From assembly GCA_963846475.1 (NCBI GenBank), contig CAWJVZ010000004.1, positions 372,001-436,000 on the forward strand: a DNA stretch of 64,000 nt, given 5' to 3'. The notes beneath the pieces are model-generated. The model was not told the DNA's origin, did not search any database, and saw only the letters and a list, made by a program, of their open reading frames with translations. A program made the translations under genes and the position numbers. Shown one piece after another: positions 35,701-44,428 of the stretch. Every line of letters begins with the position of its first letter. Position 1 is the stretch's first letter. This DNA is from DASWJZ01 sp963846475. GTDB taxonomy: Bacteria; Pseudomonadota; Alphaproteobacteria; Rhizobiales; Afifellaceae.

Positions 35701-38700
35701 GCGCAGCTTTGGGCTGGGCAGGCGGCATGGCGGGGGCCGCCGCGGCGGTCGCGGGCGGCAAGTGGGCCGCGCCGCCGCTGCCGTTCCGATAAGCGGGCGC
35801 CGGGAGCGGCGGGGCGATGCTGCGGACGGGCGCGTGCGCGACACGGGTTGGAGCCGGCTCCCTGGCGGCGATCGCCGGGCGGGCGACACGGCCTGCCGGG
35901 GCTCCGCCGGAGAGATAGGCGAGCATCACGCTCTCCTGCGCCTCCAAAAAACGCTGCATCGTGGCCTGGAACTCGACAAGCGCAGCTTCGCGCTCGCCCA
36001 TCGCAGCATAGTCGGCCGCCGATGCGGCCCCCTGCCCTGCCGGTATTCGTTCATTCGGATCCATTTGACGCTGTCCCAATGTGAGCTTTCGTCTGGCACC
36101 ATTCCCCGGCGGCGCCGCGGGTGTTGCGGCCGGCTGGGGCTGAGGTTCGGATTGCGGAGCCGCCGGCGCGGCGAAGTCCGTAACGGCGCGACGCTTGAGG
36201 ACGGTTTCCTCGATGGTGAGCGGCTGCGGCGCCGGCGCCCCCACGCGACGGGCGCCGCCGCCGTTCAGCCACCACATATGCGGCGCGGCTTCCGGCTGTC
36301 GGTTCGCCCCGCCGAGCCCGGCATCGAGCATGCGGCAATCGCGGCCGGCCCACAGCCGGTCGAGATCGACATTCGCCCCCTCCGCCAGGAGACCGCCAAG
36401 CGCGAAGAGCAGGCTGCCGAAGCCGCCGTCGCAATCGTCGATCGCGATCGCCCGGTGCGGGCGCGCTTCAAGAATTTGCCGCACCATGCCGGCATGCGAG
36501 CCCTTCGGGCCGACCGTGAGGAATATCCGCGCGCCGGCGTCGTGCATCGCCTCGATCTCGCGGACGAACTCGACCGGGCGGACGATCTGCTCGCAGAGCA
36601 CGGCGCGGATGCCCTCCGGATCGGACGGATAGGCCGAAGCCGAGGTATTCGCGAACACCGGGAATTTTGCGGGGCGAAGCGGCAGAGCGGCGACGAAGGC
36701 GGCGAGGCGGTCGCGCGCCGGCGCCACGATCGGCGAGTGGAAGGCTGCGCCGACCGGAAAATGCTGGCAGGCGACGCCGGCGGCGGCGAGAGCGGCGCTC
36801 GCCTGCTCGATCGCCTGGCGGGTGCCGGAGAGCACCGTCTGGCTCGGCATGTTGTGGTTGGCGATCACCACGTCGGGGATCTTTTCGATCGCCGCTTCGA
36901 CCACGCTCCGCTCGGCGCGCACCGCCGTCATCGTGCCGAGATCGCCCTCCGCGGCGGCCTCCAGCATGAAGCGGCCGCGCGCCTCCGAAACGGTCAGGAG
37001 CTCGTCGAGGTCGAGCACGCCGGCCGCATAAAGGGCGACGAACTCGCCATAGCTGTGCCCCGCTGCGAGGTCCGGCCCGACGCCGAAGGATCTTAGCAGG
37101 CCGAGGAGCCCAGCCTCTATCGCGCCGAGCGCCGGCTGCGCCAGATCGGTGCGGGTCAGCCGCTCGACCGCGAGCTCGCGCGCTGCGTCGTCGTAGACGC
37201 CTGGCGGGAAGATGACCTTGCTGAGCAGGCCGCCGTCGATCGCTTTCTCGTGCATACGATCGGCGAGAATGCGGTCGGCGGCTTCTATGACCGAGCGCAT
37301 CTCCGGGAACATGACCGCAAGGTCACGGAGCATCTCGGGATACTGACTGCCCTGGCCCGGAAAAATCATCGCCAGCTTGCCGCCAGCAGCAATCAACGGG
37401 TGCTCGCTGAACGCGGCGCCGGGCGGCAGCGGCCTCTCGGGGCTCTCCAGCGCATCCGCGAAGCTGCCGATGCGCTCGCCAAGCGGCTCGTCGCGGCGGA
37501 CAACCAGAGTGGCGGCAAGGCCGGTTTTCGGCGCCTGCCTGGCTAGCGTGAACGCCAGGTCGCGCAGTTCCGGCCGTGCGCCGTGGGAGAGGCGAGTGGC
37601 GAGCTTCCGGACGGCGGCGGCGATCTCGGCCCGATCGGCGCCGCGCCAGACCAGGAGCTCCTTCGGCCAGCGGCTGCGCGGTGTCGGTGGCGCAGCGAAG
37701 CCGCCGTCCTGATGCTCTTCCAGCGTGACGTGGAAGTTCGTTCCGCCGAAACCGAAGGCGCTCACCGAGGCGCGGCGCGGATGCGCGGTATCGGCGATCC
37801 AGGGATGCGCATCCTTCACCAGATAAAGCGGCGAGGACGGATCGCTCAGCCTGGCGTTCGGCACGTCGAAACTGCCGTGCGGCGGCAGCACCTTGTTGTG
37901 CAGGGCCAGCACCGCCTTGATCAATCCGGCGGCGCCGGCCGTCGCCTTGGTATGGCCGATCAGTGTCTTCACCGAGCCGATGACGTGCCGGTGCGCCGAT
38001 GTTCCCGTCTCATTGAGGAGGCGGGTTACGGTCTCCAGCTCGGCCGTGTCGCCCGCCACCGTGCCGGTGCCGTGCGCCTCGAACAGGCCGACGCTCGCCG
38101 GGGAATAGCCGGCCATCTCGTAGGCGCGAGTCAGCGCACGGATCTGGCCGTCGGGATGCGGCGCGGTCATCGATTTTGCCTTGCCGTCGCTCGATCCGCC
38201 GACGCCTTTCAGCACGGCATAGATGCGGTCGCCGTCGCGCTCGGCGTCGGCGAGGCGCTTCAGCGCCAGGATAGCGATGCCTTCGGAGATGACGATGCCG
38301 TCGGCGGTGGAATCGAAGGCGCGGCAGCGGCCGCGCGGCGAAAGCGCCTGCGTCTTGGAGAAACAGAGATAGCCGAACGGCCCTTGAACCGTGTCGACGC
38401 CGCCGGCCAGCACGAGGTCGCTGCGGCCGCTCTCCAGCTCCAGCACCGCTTGGTAGATTGCGGCCAGCGAGGAGGCGCAGGCGGCATCGACGGTGTAATT
38501 GACGCCGCCCATGTCGAAGCGGTTGGCGGAACGGCCGGCCGCGACGTTGAGAAGAATGCCGGCGAAGAAGTCCTCAGTCCATTTCGGCAGCCGCTCGGCG
38601 GCGCCGCTGTCGAGCTCGCCGGCGAAGCGCGGCATCTCGGAGCGGACGGCATATTGGGCGCCGACGTCGCCGGTCCCGCCACTCGCACCGAGGATGATGG

Positions 38701-41074
38701 ACATCCGTTCGCGCGAGCCGTCGAGGTTCTCCAGGCCCGCATCGGCCAGGCAGCGGCGCACCACCTCCAGCGTCATCAGCTGCAGGGGGTCGACGGATTC
38801 CAGCGCCCGCGGCGGGATGCCGTAGCGGACCGGGTCGAAGAGGAGGTCGTCCAGAAAGCCGCCCCAGCGCGAATAGATGCGGTCGGGGGCGGTGCGGTCG
38901 GCGTCGAAATAGAGGCGCCAGTCCCAGCGGTGCGCAGGGATTTCGTCGATGGCGTCGCGCCGGTCGAGGATGTTCTCCCAATATTCCGAGACGTCGCCGG
39001 CCTTCGGAAGGATGGCTCCGAGGCCGATCACCGCGATGTCGGCGGGACGCGCCGCACGGGCTTGCGCGGGCTGCCTTCCGTCGCGCAGCCGCTCGGCGAG
39101 CAGTGCGTGGCTCCCCTCGCTGATGTCGTGGTGAAGGTCGGCGATGTCGACCACCTCGTCGCGGAGCGTCGCGACCTGGCCGATCATGAACATGCCTTCG
39201 CGCTTCTGGCGTGCTTCCGGCACCCTGCGCAGTCTTGCGTCGGGACCGGCCCGCTCCTGGCCCTTCGAGGCGAGCCGCAGGCTGCCGAGGGTGAAGGATT
39301 CCAGATCCTGGCGTATGTCGTCGCCCGACGTCCCCTTCGCTTCCAGCTCGCGGCGGCGGGCGAGGAACGCGTCGGCAAAGGGCGAGGTGGCGGCCCGGCT
39401 CGCATGGCCCGGGCCGGTCTCCAGCGTCACCGTCGTGTCGCAGGCGAGCGCGGCGTTCTGGAAGCCGCGGACAATGGCGCCGGTCTCGACGATCTCCTTG
39501 CTGAAGAGATAGGCCGTGCCGGCGAGCACGCCGACCTTGATGCCGCGCTCGGCCAGCGGGGCGGCGACGGTCGCCACCATGGCGGCCGACAGGGCGTCGT
39601 GCACGCCGCCGGCGAAGAGAATGTGGATGTCTCCGGCCTGAGCGGAATCTTTGACGTTCGCCAGCAGCGTCGAGACCATCACGTCCCACAGGACGAAGCT
39701 CGACAGCGGGCCGACATGCCCGCCGCATTCGCGGCCTTCCAGCACGAAGCGGGTGGCGCCCTGCTCCAGGAACATGGTCAGGAGACGCGGCGAGGGCACA
39801 TGCAGATAGGAGGTCACGCCGTCCGCCTCGAGCGCGCGGGCCTGGTCGGGCCGGCCGCCGGCGATCAACGCGAAGCGCGGCGCGTGACTGCGCGCGACCT
39901 CGGTCTGAGCGTGGATGAGGTCTGCGGGAGCGAAGCCGAGCAGGCCGACGCCCCAGGGCTTTCCGGCCAGCCGGGCGGTCGTCTCGGCCAGGAGCGTGTC
40001 GACCTGCTCCGGTTGCATCAGGGCGAGCGCCAGCATCGGCAGTGCGCCGGCATCGGCCACCGCCTGGGCAAAGCCGGCGACGTCGCTGACGCGCGTCATC
40101 GGCCCCTGCACGATCGGATAAATAGTGCCGTGCGAACCGGCGACGCCGTGGCCGGGGCCGAGCGGATTGAGCGCGACGACCTGCTCCAGGCGACGCTCGC
40201 TCTCGCTGAGCAGCGCCTGGGCGAGACGCCCAAACGTGCCGTAGCGCTCGGCGAAAGGAGCGGCGAAGGCGGCGGCTTGGCCGAGCGGCACGACGTGGCT
40301 TGCCGGGTCCATCCATCCGAGGTTCTCGGCGAGCAGCTCGCCGGCCGTTTCCACTTGCATGCCGGCCAGCTTCGCCTTGAGCTGGCGGATATGGCGGAAA
40401 CCGGGTTTGTCGAAGACACGCCAGTTGCCGCCTGCGGAGATCAGCCCGGTCTCCAGGCCGGAAAAATCGGCGAGTTGCCGGCGGAGCGAATCAGCGACGC
40501 TGGATTCCTTCAGGAGGAGGAGCTGGTCGTCCAGCACGATCCCGGCGGCGCCGGCCGCGCGCACCGCGGCGGCGGAATGCAGGCCGATACCGCCGCGCAC
40601 GAAGACCGGCGCGGCCTGGCGCCGGAGCGCCTTCTGCAGAAGGATGAAGCTGGTCTCCTCGCCGACCAGGCCGCCGGCTTCATGGCCCTTGACCTGCAGC
40701 GCTGCGTGTCCAGCGAGACCGGCAAGCCTGTCGTCCCATTCGATCGCCTCGACGATGACACGGACATCGAGATCGGCAAGGCGCGCCAGGGTCTCGGGAT
40801 TGTCCAGCACGAAGGAGGCGTCGAGCGTGAGCCAGCCGAGACCGCGCGGGGCGAACTCCTCGACGACGCGGATCGAATCCTCCGCGAGTTGGCGGAGCTT
40901 GAGGCCGAAGGGGCTGCGGGTCTTGCCCGCAAGCCGCTCCAAGGCGAGGAGCGGCAGCGGACCGATCTCGGCATTCAGCACGCCAAGACAACTCGCCCGG
41001 TCGGCGGCGAGCACGAGCGTCGGCTCGGACTGGCCCGCCGGCGTCAAGGCGACGATCCGGAACGGCTCCTGCAT
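32723..41074 (-). CDS. Megasynthase NMO-NMO-KS-AT-ACP-KR-DH (PfaA/PfaD-like)
   Basis: This is a protein of about 2783 residues. Residues 1 to about 600 hold two nitronate-monooxygenase-like TIM-barrel domains. The second keeps YPIVQGPMTRVSD and RECGGHVGPLSSF as in the PfaD enoyl reductase; the first (KGHEAGGLVGEETSF, FVRGGIG) is shorter. A ketosynthase follows (about 675-1100, Cys866 in DAACASSLAAI), then an AT (about 1235-1550, Ser1341 in GHSYGEF). A Pro/Ala linker leads to one ACP (Ser1877 in LGIDSIKRVEI, the Pfa signature). A Pfa-type KR follows (about 2175-2450, TGGARGIT and SDYAAANE), then a hotdog DH-like end (about 2510-2783, VPVLPAAVALEM). ATG 41,074 is chosen for its GAGGG spacing; ATG 41,080 and TTG 41,101 are alternatives. 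It is the probable chain-building enzyme of the cluster. Confidence 0.9.
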   Translation of the reverse strand: MQEPFRIVALTPAGQSEPTLVLAADRASCLGVLNAEIGPLPLLALERLAGKTRSPFGLKLRQLAEDSIRVVEEFAPRGLGWLTLDASFVLDNPETLARLADLDVRVIVEAIEWDDRLAGLAGHAALQVKGHEAGGLVGEETSFILLQKALRRQAAPVFVRGGIGLHSAAAVRAAGAAGIVLDDQLLLLKESSVADSLRRQLADFSGLETGLISAGGNWRVFDKPGFRHIRQLKAKLAGMQVETAGELLAENLGWMDPASHVVPLGQAAAFAAPFAERYGTFGRLAQALLSESERRLEQVVALNPLGPGHGVAGSHGTIYPIVQGPMTRVSDVAGFAQAVADAGALPMLALALMQPEQVDTLLAETTARLAGKPWGVGLLGFAPADLIHAQTEVARSHAPRFALIAGGRPDQARALEADGVTSYLHVPSPRLLTMFLEQGATRFVLEGRECGGHVGPLSSFVLWDVMVSTLLANVKDSAQAGDIHILFAGGVHDALSAAMVATVAAPLAERGIKVGVLAGTAYLFSKEIVETGAIVRGFQNAALACDTTVTLETGPGHASRAATSPFADAFLARRRELEAKGTSGDDIRQDLESFTLGSLRLASKGQERAGPDARLRRVPEARQKREGMFMIGQVATLRDEVVDIADLHHDISEGSHALLAERLRDGRQPAQARAARPADIAVIGLGAILPKAGDVSEYWENILDRRDAIDEIPAHRWDWRLYFDADRTAPDRIYSRWGGFLDDLLFDPVRYGIPPRALESVDPLQLMTLEVVRRCLADAGLENLDGSRERMSIILGASGGTGDVGAQYAVRSEMPRFAGELDSGAAERLPKWTEDFFAGILLNVAAGRSANRFDMGGVNYTVDAACASSLAAIYQAVLELESGRSDLVLAGGVDTVQGPFGYLCFSKTQALSPRGRCRAFDSTADGIVISEGIAILALKRLADAERDGDRIYAVLKGVGGSSDGKAKSMTAPHPDGQIRALTRAYEMAGYSPASVGLFEAHGTGTVAGDTAELETVTRLLNETGTSAHRHVIGSVKTLIGHTKATAGAAGLIKAVLALHNKVLPPHGSFDVPNARLSDPSSPLYLVKDAHPWIADTAHPRRASVSAFGFGGTNFHVTLEEHQDGGFAAPPTPRSRWPKELLVWRGADRAEIAAAVRKLATRLSHGARPELRDLAFTLARQAPKTGLAATLVVRRDEPLGERIGSFADALESPERPLPPGAAFSEHPLIAAGGKLAMIFPGQGSQYPEMLRDLAVMFPEMRSVIEAADRILADRMHEKAIDGGLLSKVIFPPGVYDDAARELAVERLTRTDLAQPALGAIEAGLLGLLRSFGVGPDLAAGHSYGEFVALYAAGVLDLDELLTVSEARGRFMLEAAAEGDLGTMTAVRAERSVVEAAIEKIPDVVIANHNMPSQTVLSGTRQAIEQASAALAAAGVACQHFPVGAAFHSPIVAPARDRLAAFVAALPLRPAKFPVFANTSASAYPSDPEGIRAVLCEQIVRPVEFVREIEAMHDAGARIFLTVGPKGSHAGMVRQILEARPHRAIAIDDCDGGFGSLLFALGGLLAEGANVDLDRLWAGRDCRMLDAGLGGANRQPEAAPHMWWLNGGGARRVGAPAPQPLTIEETVLKRRAVTDFAAPAAPQSEPQPQPAATPAAPPGNGARRKLTLGQRQMDPNERIPAGQGAASAADYAAMGEREAALVEFQATMQRFLEAQESVMLAYLSGGAPAGRVARPAIAAREPAPTRVAHAPVRSIAPPLPAPAYRNGSGGAAHLPPATAAAAPAMPPAQPKAAPVASPIAVPAQPAQAPAPHVNGVRNGVASVAAPLPQAAAAANGNGKGVGRPALTDLLLGLVEDRTGYPRDMLGMDQNLEADLGIDSIKRVEIVGALIKALPADAQPSAATLGEALNSQKTLNGIVDCLWQQIGSAAEVAPRPFDQAGADLDEAVSARPPRFVMAAHAEAFPDRVVPTTLPAGLFILTDDGTGIAPALARLIEAAGGMARVVGADPARAEAGITEALSEIGVPPLAGFVHLAPAGARPLALADEPSLWCAELLRNEALPHRILGRLHGDLEKGGKILLVSGLGGLFGRGASTPQGIFAQGGGPGLAKSLKEEWPLASVKAVDLDTSLSAEANARVLFNELAIAGGRLEVGYPRGRRTIFRTEPAPLPPGAPIRHELPERAVLLATGGARGITAEALRPLARPGVTLVLAGRTPLPAAEDPRFASISTSALRAALIQSARAASETPTPAEIERKLQALIRDREIRANLADFEAAGAKVAYRVADLRQPDQASALIAGIHEEFGRLDGIIHGAGLIEDKLIVDKDPASWARVVETKALSAFAIARAVRPESLGFFILFGSVAGRYGNSGQSDYAAANELLNRFALQLRGEWPESVKIAVLNWGPWEGTRHGPGMVSAETRRKFEAKRVGLVQPEGGAAACLDEILRGPVGDVEIILGDGPWERQEAEQGRFLDAPAKTNGAAAPTSPWPLVAHATGAAGPRGGRLLVTTLSLDNDLYLDHHRLDGVPVLPAAVALEMAAEAAATVWPGWHVSEVSDLKLLNGLRLEDDRPRALEIVVVGSEHGDATGFNATVELRSAGEAGRPHYRASVRLTDMLPSEPAPDWAAGFAPAAAPLSAGHAYRSILSHGPILQAVSRLVGLDETGVLADMAPSTPSSFVHGASANARWLFDPALVDAAAQIAWLWSCRFRDAVALPNRFGRIRRFADAGPARRMLFAVEPGTAEHEVRADVLVVDDAARPVFVIENLESTASVALNRFRGWTGEIRV

Positions 41075-41166
41075 TCTCATGCCCCTCGGCAACTCTAACA
41101 ACGCCCCCCAGCGTTTTCGTCACAACCTTCCCGCCGGACCGCGAGACCCGGCCGGCAGGAATCCGG

Positions 41167-41991
41167 TCAGGGCCGCAACCCTTCCAGGAACGGCACCTGG
41201 AAGGCCATCTCGTGCATGACCGGACCATGGCCGAAATAGCCGCCCTCCCCGAACGCCTCACCGTGGTCGGCCATCACCATGAAATACGTTTCGGGGGGCG
41301 CCTTTGCCAGAAGCTCGGCGAACACGCCGTCGACGTATTCGACGCAGCGGATCTGCTGCTGGTGAAGGAACTTCATCTGCTCCGCGTCGAAAAAATCTGC
41401 CGATGCCACGCGTCCACCGGCGTCCTCGCCGGAAGCCAGCGCCTTCGCCGCTCCGTGTACGCCGGAGATGTGCGGCATGTCTTCGCTGTTCAGCATGTAA
41501 GGATAATGCGTCTCACCCAAGTTCATGAAGTAGAAGGTGGGCCGGTCAGGATCGAACTCGATCTCCTTCACCATCGTCGCAAAATCACTGTGGTTGGGCA
41601 TCAGCTTGTAGTCGTCGAAAAACTTGCTCACCAAGGTGAAGCTGTTGAGAACGGGCATGGAGACGCGGGCGACGCAGCGGTAGCCGTGGTCCTTCAGGAG
41701 CTTCGGCAGCGACAGCTGCGGGACGAAGCTGGCAAAGCCGAGATCGGGAATGCCGAGCCGATCGACCCAATCGGCGAAGTCCTTCTTGTAGACTTCCGAG
41801 GCGTAGACGTGCTGCGGCGAGCGATGCGGCACCAGGCCCATCAGATAGGCGTAATGAGACGGTGCGGTCCAAGAGGCATAGGACCAGCGCTGCTCAGCCA
41901 CGTCGACGCTGTCGAAATTCGGGGTCCTCGCCTGCAGAAAACTGTCGTAGCGACAGCTGTCGAGAACGATGAACACCAGATTGCGAGCCAT
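41167..41991 (-). CDS. Sulfatase/alkaline-phosphatase superfamily protein with Thr at the nucleophile position
   Basis: This 274-residue protein has LDSCRYDSF for the first metal site, WTAPSHYAYLMG aligning with the sulfatase signature C/S-x-P-S-R, and ADHGEAFGEGG plus GHGPV for later metal ligands. The position that becomes formylglycine in sulfatases is Thr42, and the Arg is His. It is therefore not a formylglycine sulfatase and more probably a phosphohydrolase or head-group transferase. It has no signal peptide. It lies about 90 bases upstream of the NMO-KS megasynthase in the same orientation and is likely the first gene of that transcript. The length is short for the family. Confidence 0.72.
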   Translation of the reverse strand: MARNLVFIVLDSCRYDSFLQARTPNFDSVDVAEQRWSYASWTAPSHYAYLMGLVPHRSPQHVYASEVYKKDFADWVDRLGIPDLGFASFVPQLSLPKLLKDHGYRCVARVSMPVLNSFTLVSKFFDDYKLMPNHSDFATMVKEIEFDPDRPTFYFMNLGETHYPYMLNSEDMPHISGVHGAAKALASGEDAGGRVASADFFDAEQMKFLHQQQIRCVEYVDGVFAELLAKAPPETYFMVMADHGEAFGEGGYFGHGPVMHEMAFQVPFLEGLRP

Positions 41992-42434
41992 TCTCTCTCT
42001 TACCTTTTTTCTTGCGGGCGCGGTCCGGAGCCCGAAGCGGGCGAGCCGCTAATGGCCGCTATCTCACAGAACGGGCCAGCCAGCCGCCGCGTGGCTCTTC
42101 CTGATGGGCAGTGTCACAGCGTTTCCTTGCCGAGCTATCCGCTCCACTGGGGACTCCAGGCGCGACGAATTTCCGCCGCGGTAAAAGAACAGGTCTACCA
42201 GTGTGGGCCGGCCGATAAATCGGCCGAAGCGCTCCGAACAGCTGCGCCGTGCGGCAGCTCGAAGGCGCGGTCAACCCCTTACCCCCCACGCCCGGCTCGG
42301 ACCCGGCCTGTTCCTATGGCGGATTTGGTCCTGCAAAGTCAATCCCGGCAAGGAAAATCGCTTCCGGCCACCCAATCGGCGCGGTCGCGCGGAATGCAGG
42401 ATGTTACCGGTGCCTTCGCGCAACCGCGGCAGCA
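41992..42434. other. Gene-free interval upstream of the megasynthase operon
   Basis: No convincing gene lies in these 443 bases, although several short frames are open. They contain an 18-base palindrome, CGGCCGATAAATCGGCCG (42209-42226), suited to a dimeric regulator or a short hairpin. A pyrimidine-rich tract lies just upstream of the 41,991 start. The promoter of the minus-strand megasynthase operon is probably here, but I cannot place it. Confidence 0.45.
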
Positions 42435-43178
42435 CTAGCCGCGGCCGACGAAAGGCATCTTGTTCGCCATGACGGTGATGAACAGCACATTGGCGTCGAG
42501 CGATAGGGAATCCATGTAGAGGACGGCGCTCGCCACGTTCTGCACATTCATCGTCGGCTCCGGTGCGAGCGTGAAGTTGGCCTGCAGTACGCCCTCCTTC
42601 ATGCGGGCGGTCATTTCGGTACCGGCATTGCCGATGTCGATCTGCCCGCAAACGATGTCGAACGGCCGCTGATCGAGCGAAATCGACTTTGTCAGGCCGG
42701 TGACGGCGTGCTTGGTGGCGGTGTAGGCGGCTGAGTTCGGCCGCGGCGCATGGGCGGAGATCGAGCCGTTGTTGATGATTCTGCCGCCGCGCGGCTCCTG
42801 GCTCTTCATCAGCCGCACCGCCTCGCGGGCGCAGTAGAACATGCCATTGAGGTTGACCTCCACGACATTCCGCCACTGTTCGTTGGTGAGATCCTCGAAG
42901 GGAACGGGCGGCGCGCCGGTGCCGGCATTGTTGAAGAGCAGGTCGAGGCGGCCGAACTCTTGGCGCACCTCCGCAAACAGAGAGGCGACCGAATCGGGGT
43001 CGATGACGTCGGTCGGCACGACCAGCGCCGAGCCCTCGGCGGCCTCGGCAGCGCTTGCCTCCAGCTGCTCGCGCCGGCGGCCGGCGAGCGCGACCTTGTA
43101 GCCGGCGCCGAGCAGCGCCTGCGCGACGGCCCTGCCGATGCCGCTGCCGGCCCCGGTCACGATCGCGATCTTCGCCAT
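42435..43178 (-). CDS. Short-chain dehydrogenase/reductase (SDR C)
   Basis: This 247-residue SDR has TGAGSGIGRAV at the N-terminus, AGRR after strand 2 (favouring NADP), NNAGTG, NNGSISAHAPR for the Ser region, and YTATKHAV with the Tyr/Lys pair. ATG 43,178 follows GGGAGGG. It lies 41 bases downstream of the CoA-transferase gene and is probably co-transcribed with it. A role in beta-oxidation-like or polyketide tailoring chemistry is possible. It is less similar to SDR A and B than those are to each other. Confidence 0.87.
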   Translation of the reverse strand: MAKIAIVTGAGSGIGRAVAQALLGAGYKVALAGRRREQLEASAAEAAEGSALVVPTDVIDPDSVASLFAEVRQEFGRLDLLFNNAGTGAPPVPFEDLTNEQWRNVVEVNLNGMFYCAREAVRLMKSQEPRGGRIINNGSISAHAPRPNSAAYTATKHAVTGLTKSISLDQRPFDIVCGQIDIGNAGTEMTARMKEGVLQANFTLAPEPTMNVQNVASAVLYMDSLSLDANVLFITVMANKMPFVGRG

Positions 43179-43219
43179 TCGGCCCTCCCTGACTTCAGCC
43201 TGGTGCCGGTGATCCCTTG

Positions 43220-44428
43220 TCACGGATCGCCGCGAAAGTCATCGTGCCGCGTCGCCCCGCCCCAGGCCGGATCGGCCAAAATCTCGGCGGTGTGGGCGCC
43301 GAGCGCCGGCGACGGCAGTGGGGCCACGGCCGGCACGCGGTCGATGAGGATCGGCGTGCGCACGCCCGGAACGGACCCGTCGCGCGCCAGCGGGGCTGGA
43401 AGATCGACGCGCATGCCTCGGAAGCGGACCTGCGGCTCCTCGAATACCTCGGCCACCGAGTTTATCGGGCCGGCCGGCACGCCCTTCGATTCGCACACCG
43501 CAAGCAGCGCATCGCGCGACATTCTTTGGGTCCGCGCGACGAGAATAGGTGCAAGGGCGTCGCGGTTGGCGACCCGGTCGGCATTGCTGAGAAATCGGGG
43601 ATCGACGGCGAGCTCGGGCGCGCCGAGCAGGCTCGTGAAGCGGGCGAACTGGCCGTCATTGCCGACGGCGACGATCACATGGCCGTCGGCGACCGGAAAC
43701 ACCTGGTAGGGGACGATGTTGGGATGGGCGTTGCCGAGACGCTTCGGCGGCAGGCCCGAGGTGAGGTAATTCATCGCCTGGTTGGCGAGCACGCCCACCT
43801 GCGCATCGAGAAGCGCCAGGTCGAGATGGGCGCCCTCCCCCGTCGCGTCGCGGCGGCGGAGCGCCGCCTGGATGGCGATCGCGGCATAGAGGCCGGTAAA
43901 GATGTCGGCATAGGCGACGCCGACTTTCTGGGGCTCGCCGTCGGGCGCGCCGGTCAGGTCCATGATGCCGCCCATGCCCTGGATCATGAAGTCGTAGCCG
44001 GCGCGCGAGGCAGCGGGCCCGTCCTGGCCGAAGCCGGTGATCGAGCAATAGATCAGGCGCGGGTTCTCCGCCCGCAGCCTCTCAAAATCGAGGCCGTATT
44101 TCTTGAGGCCGCCGACCTTGAAATTCTCGATCAGCACGTCGGCATGGCGGGCCAGTCTTTTGACGATGGCCTGGCCCTCCGGCGTCTCGAAATCCGCTTC
44201 GATGGAGCGCTTGCCGCGATTGCAGGAATGGAAATAGGCGGCCGACAGATGGCCGCCGTCGGCAGCCTGGATGAAGGGCGGCCCCCAGCCGCGGGTGTCG
44301 TCGCCGACGCCCGGCCGCTCCACCTTCACGACGTCGGCGCCGAGATCGGCGAGGAGCTGGCCCGCCCAGGGCCCGGCCAGGATGCGGGCGAGCTCAAGGA
44401 CGCGCAGACCGCTGAGGGGAGGACGCAT
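43220..44428 (-). CDS. CaiB/BaiF family (class III) CoA transferase
   Basis: This 402-residue class III CoA transferase has the N-terminal LRVLELARILAGPWAGQLLADLGADV, the motif SITGFGQDGPAASRAGYD, and catalytic Asp208 in LALLDAQVG. The length is typical. It moves CoA between a donor thioester and an organic acid. It is the upstream partner of SDR C. It may serve the cluster by activating or recycling acyl chains, or be an unrelated catabolic enzyme at the border of the accessory region. Confidence 0.92.
   Translation of the reverse strand: MRPPLSGLRVLELARILAGPWAGQLLADLGADVVKVERPGVGDDTRGWGPPFIQAADGGHLSAAYFHSCNRGKRSIEADFETPEGQAIVKRLARHADVLIENFKVGGLKKYGLDFERLRAENPRLIYCSITGFGQDGPAASRAGYDFMIQGMGGIMDLTGAPDGEPQKVGVAYADIFTGLYAAIAIQAALRRRDATGEGAHLDLALLDAQVGVLANQAMNYLTSGLPPKRLGNAHPNIVPYQVFPVADGHVIVAVGNDGQFARFTSLLGAPELAVDPRFLSNADRVANRDALAPILVARTQRMSRDALLAVCESKGVPAGPINSVAEVFEEPQVRFRGMRVDLPAPLARDGSVPGVRTPILIDRVPAVAPLPSPALGAHTAEILADPAWGGATRHDDFRGDP

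Noticed and set aside
34985..37096. 703-codon open frame on the plus strand
   Set aside because: Antisense to the AT-ACP-KR part of the megasynthase; no protein-like content.
37583..41098. 1171-codon open frame on the plus strand
   Set aside because: Antisense to the NMO-KS-AT megasynthase, with the same biased composition and no recognisable motif.
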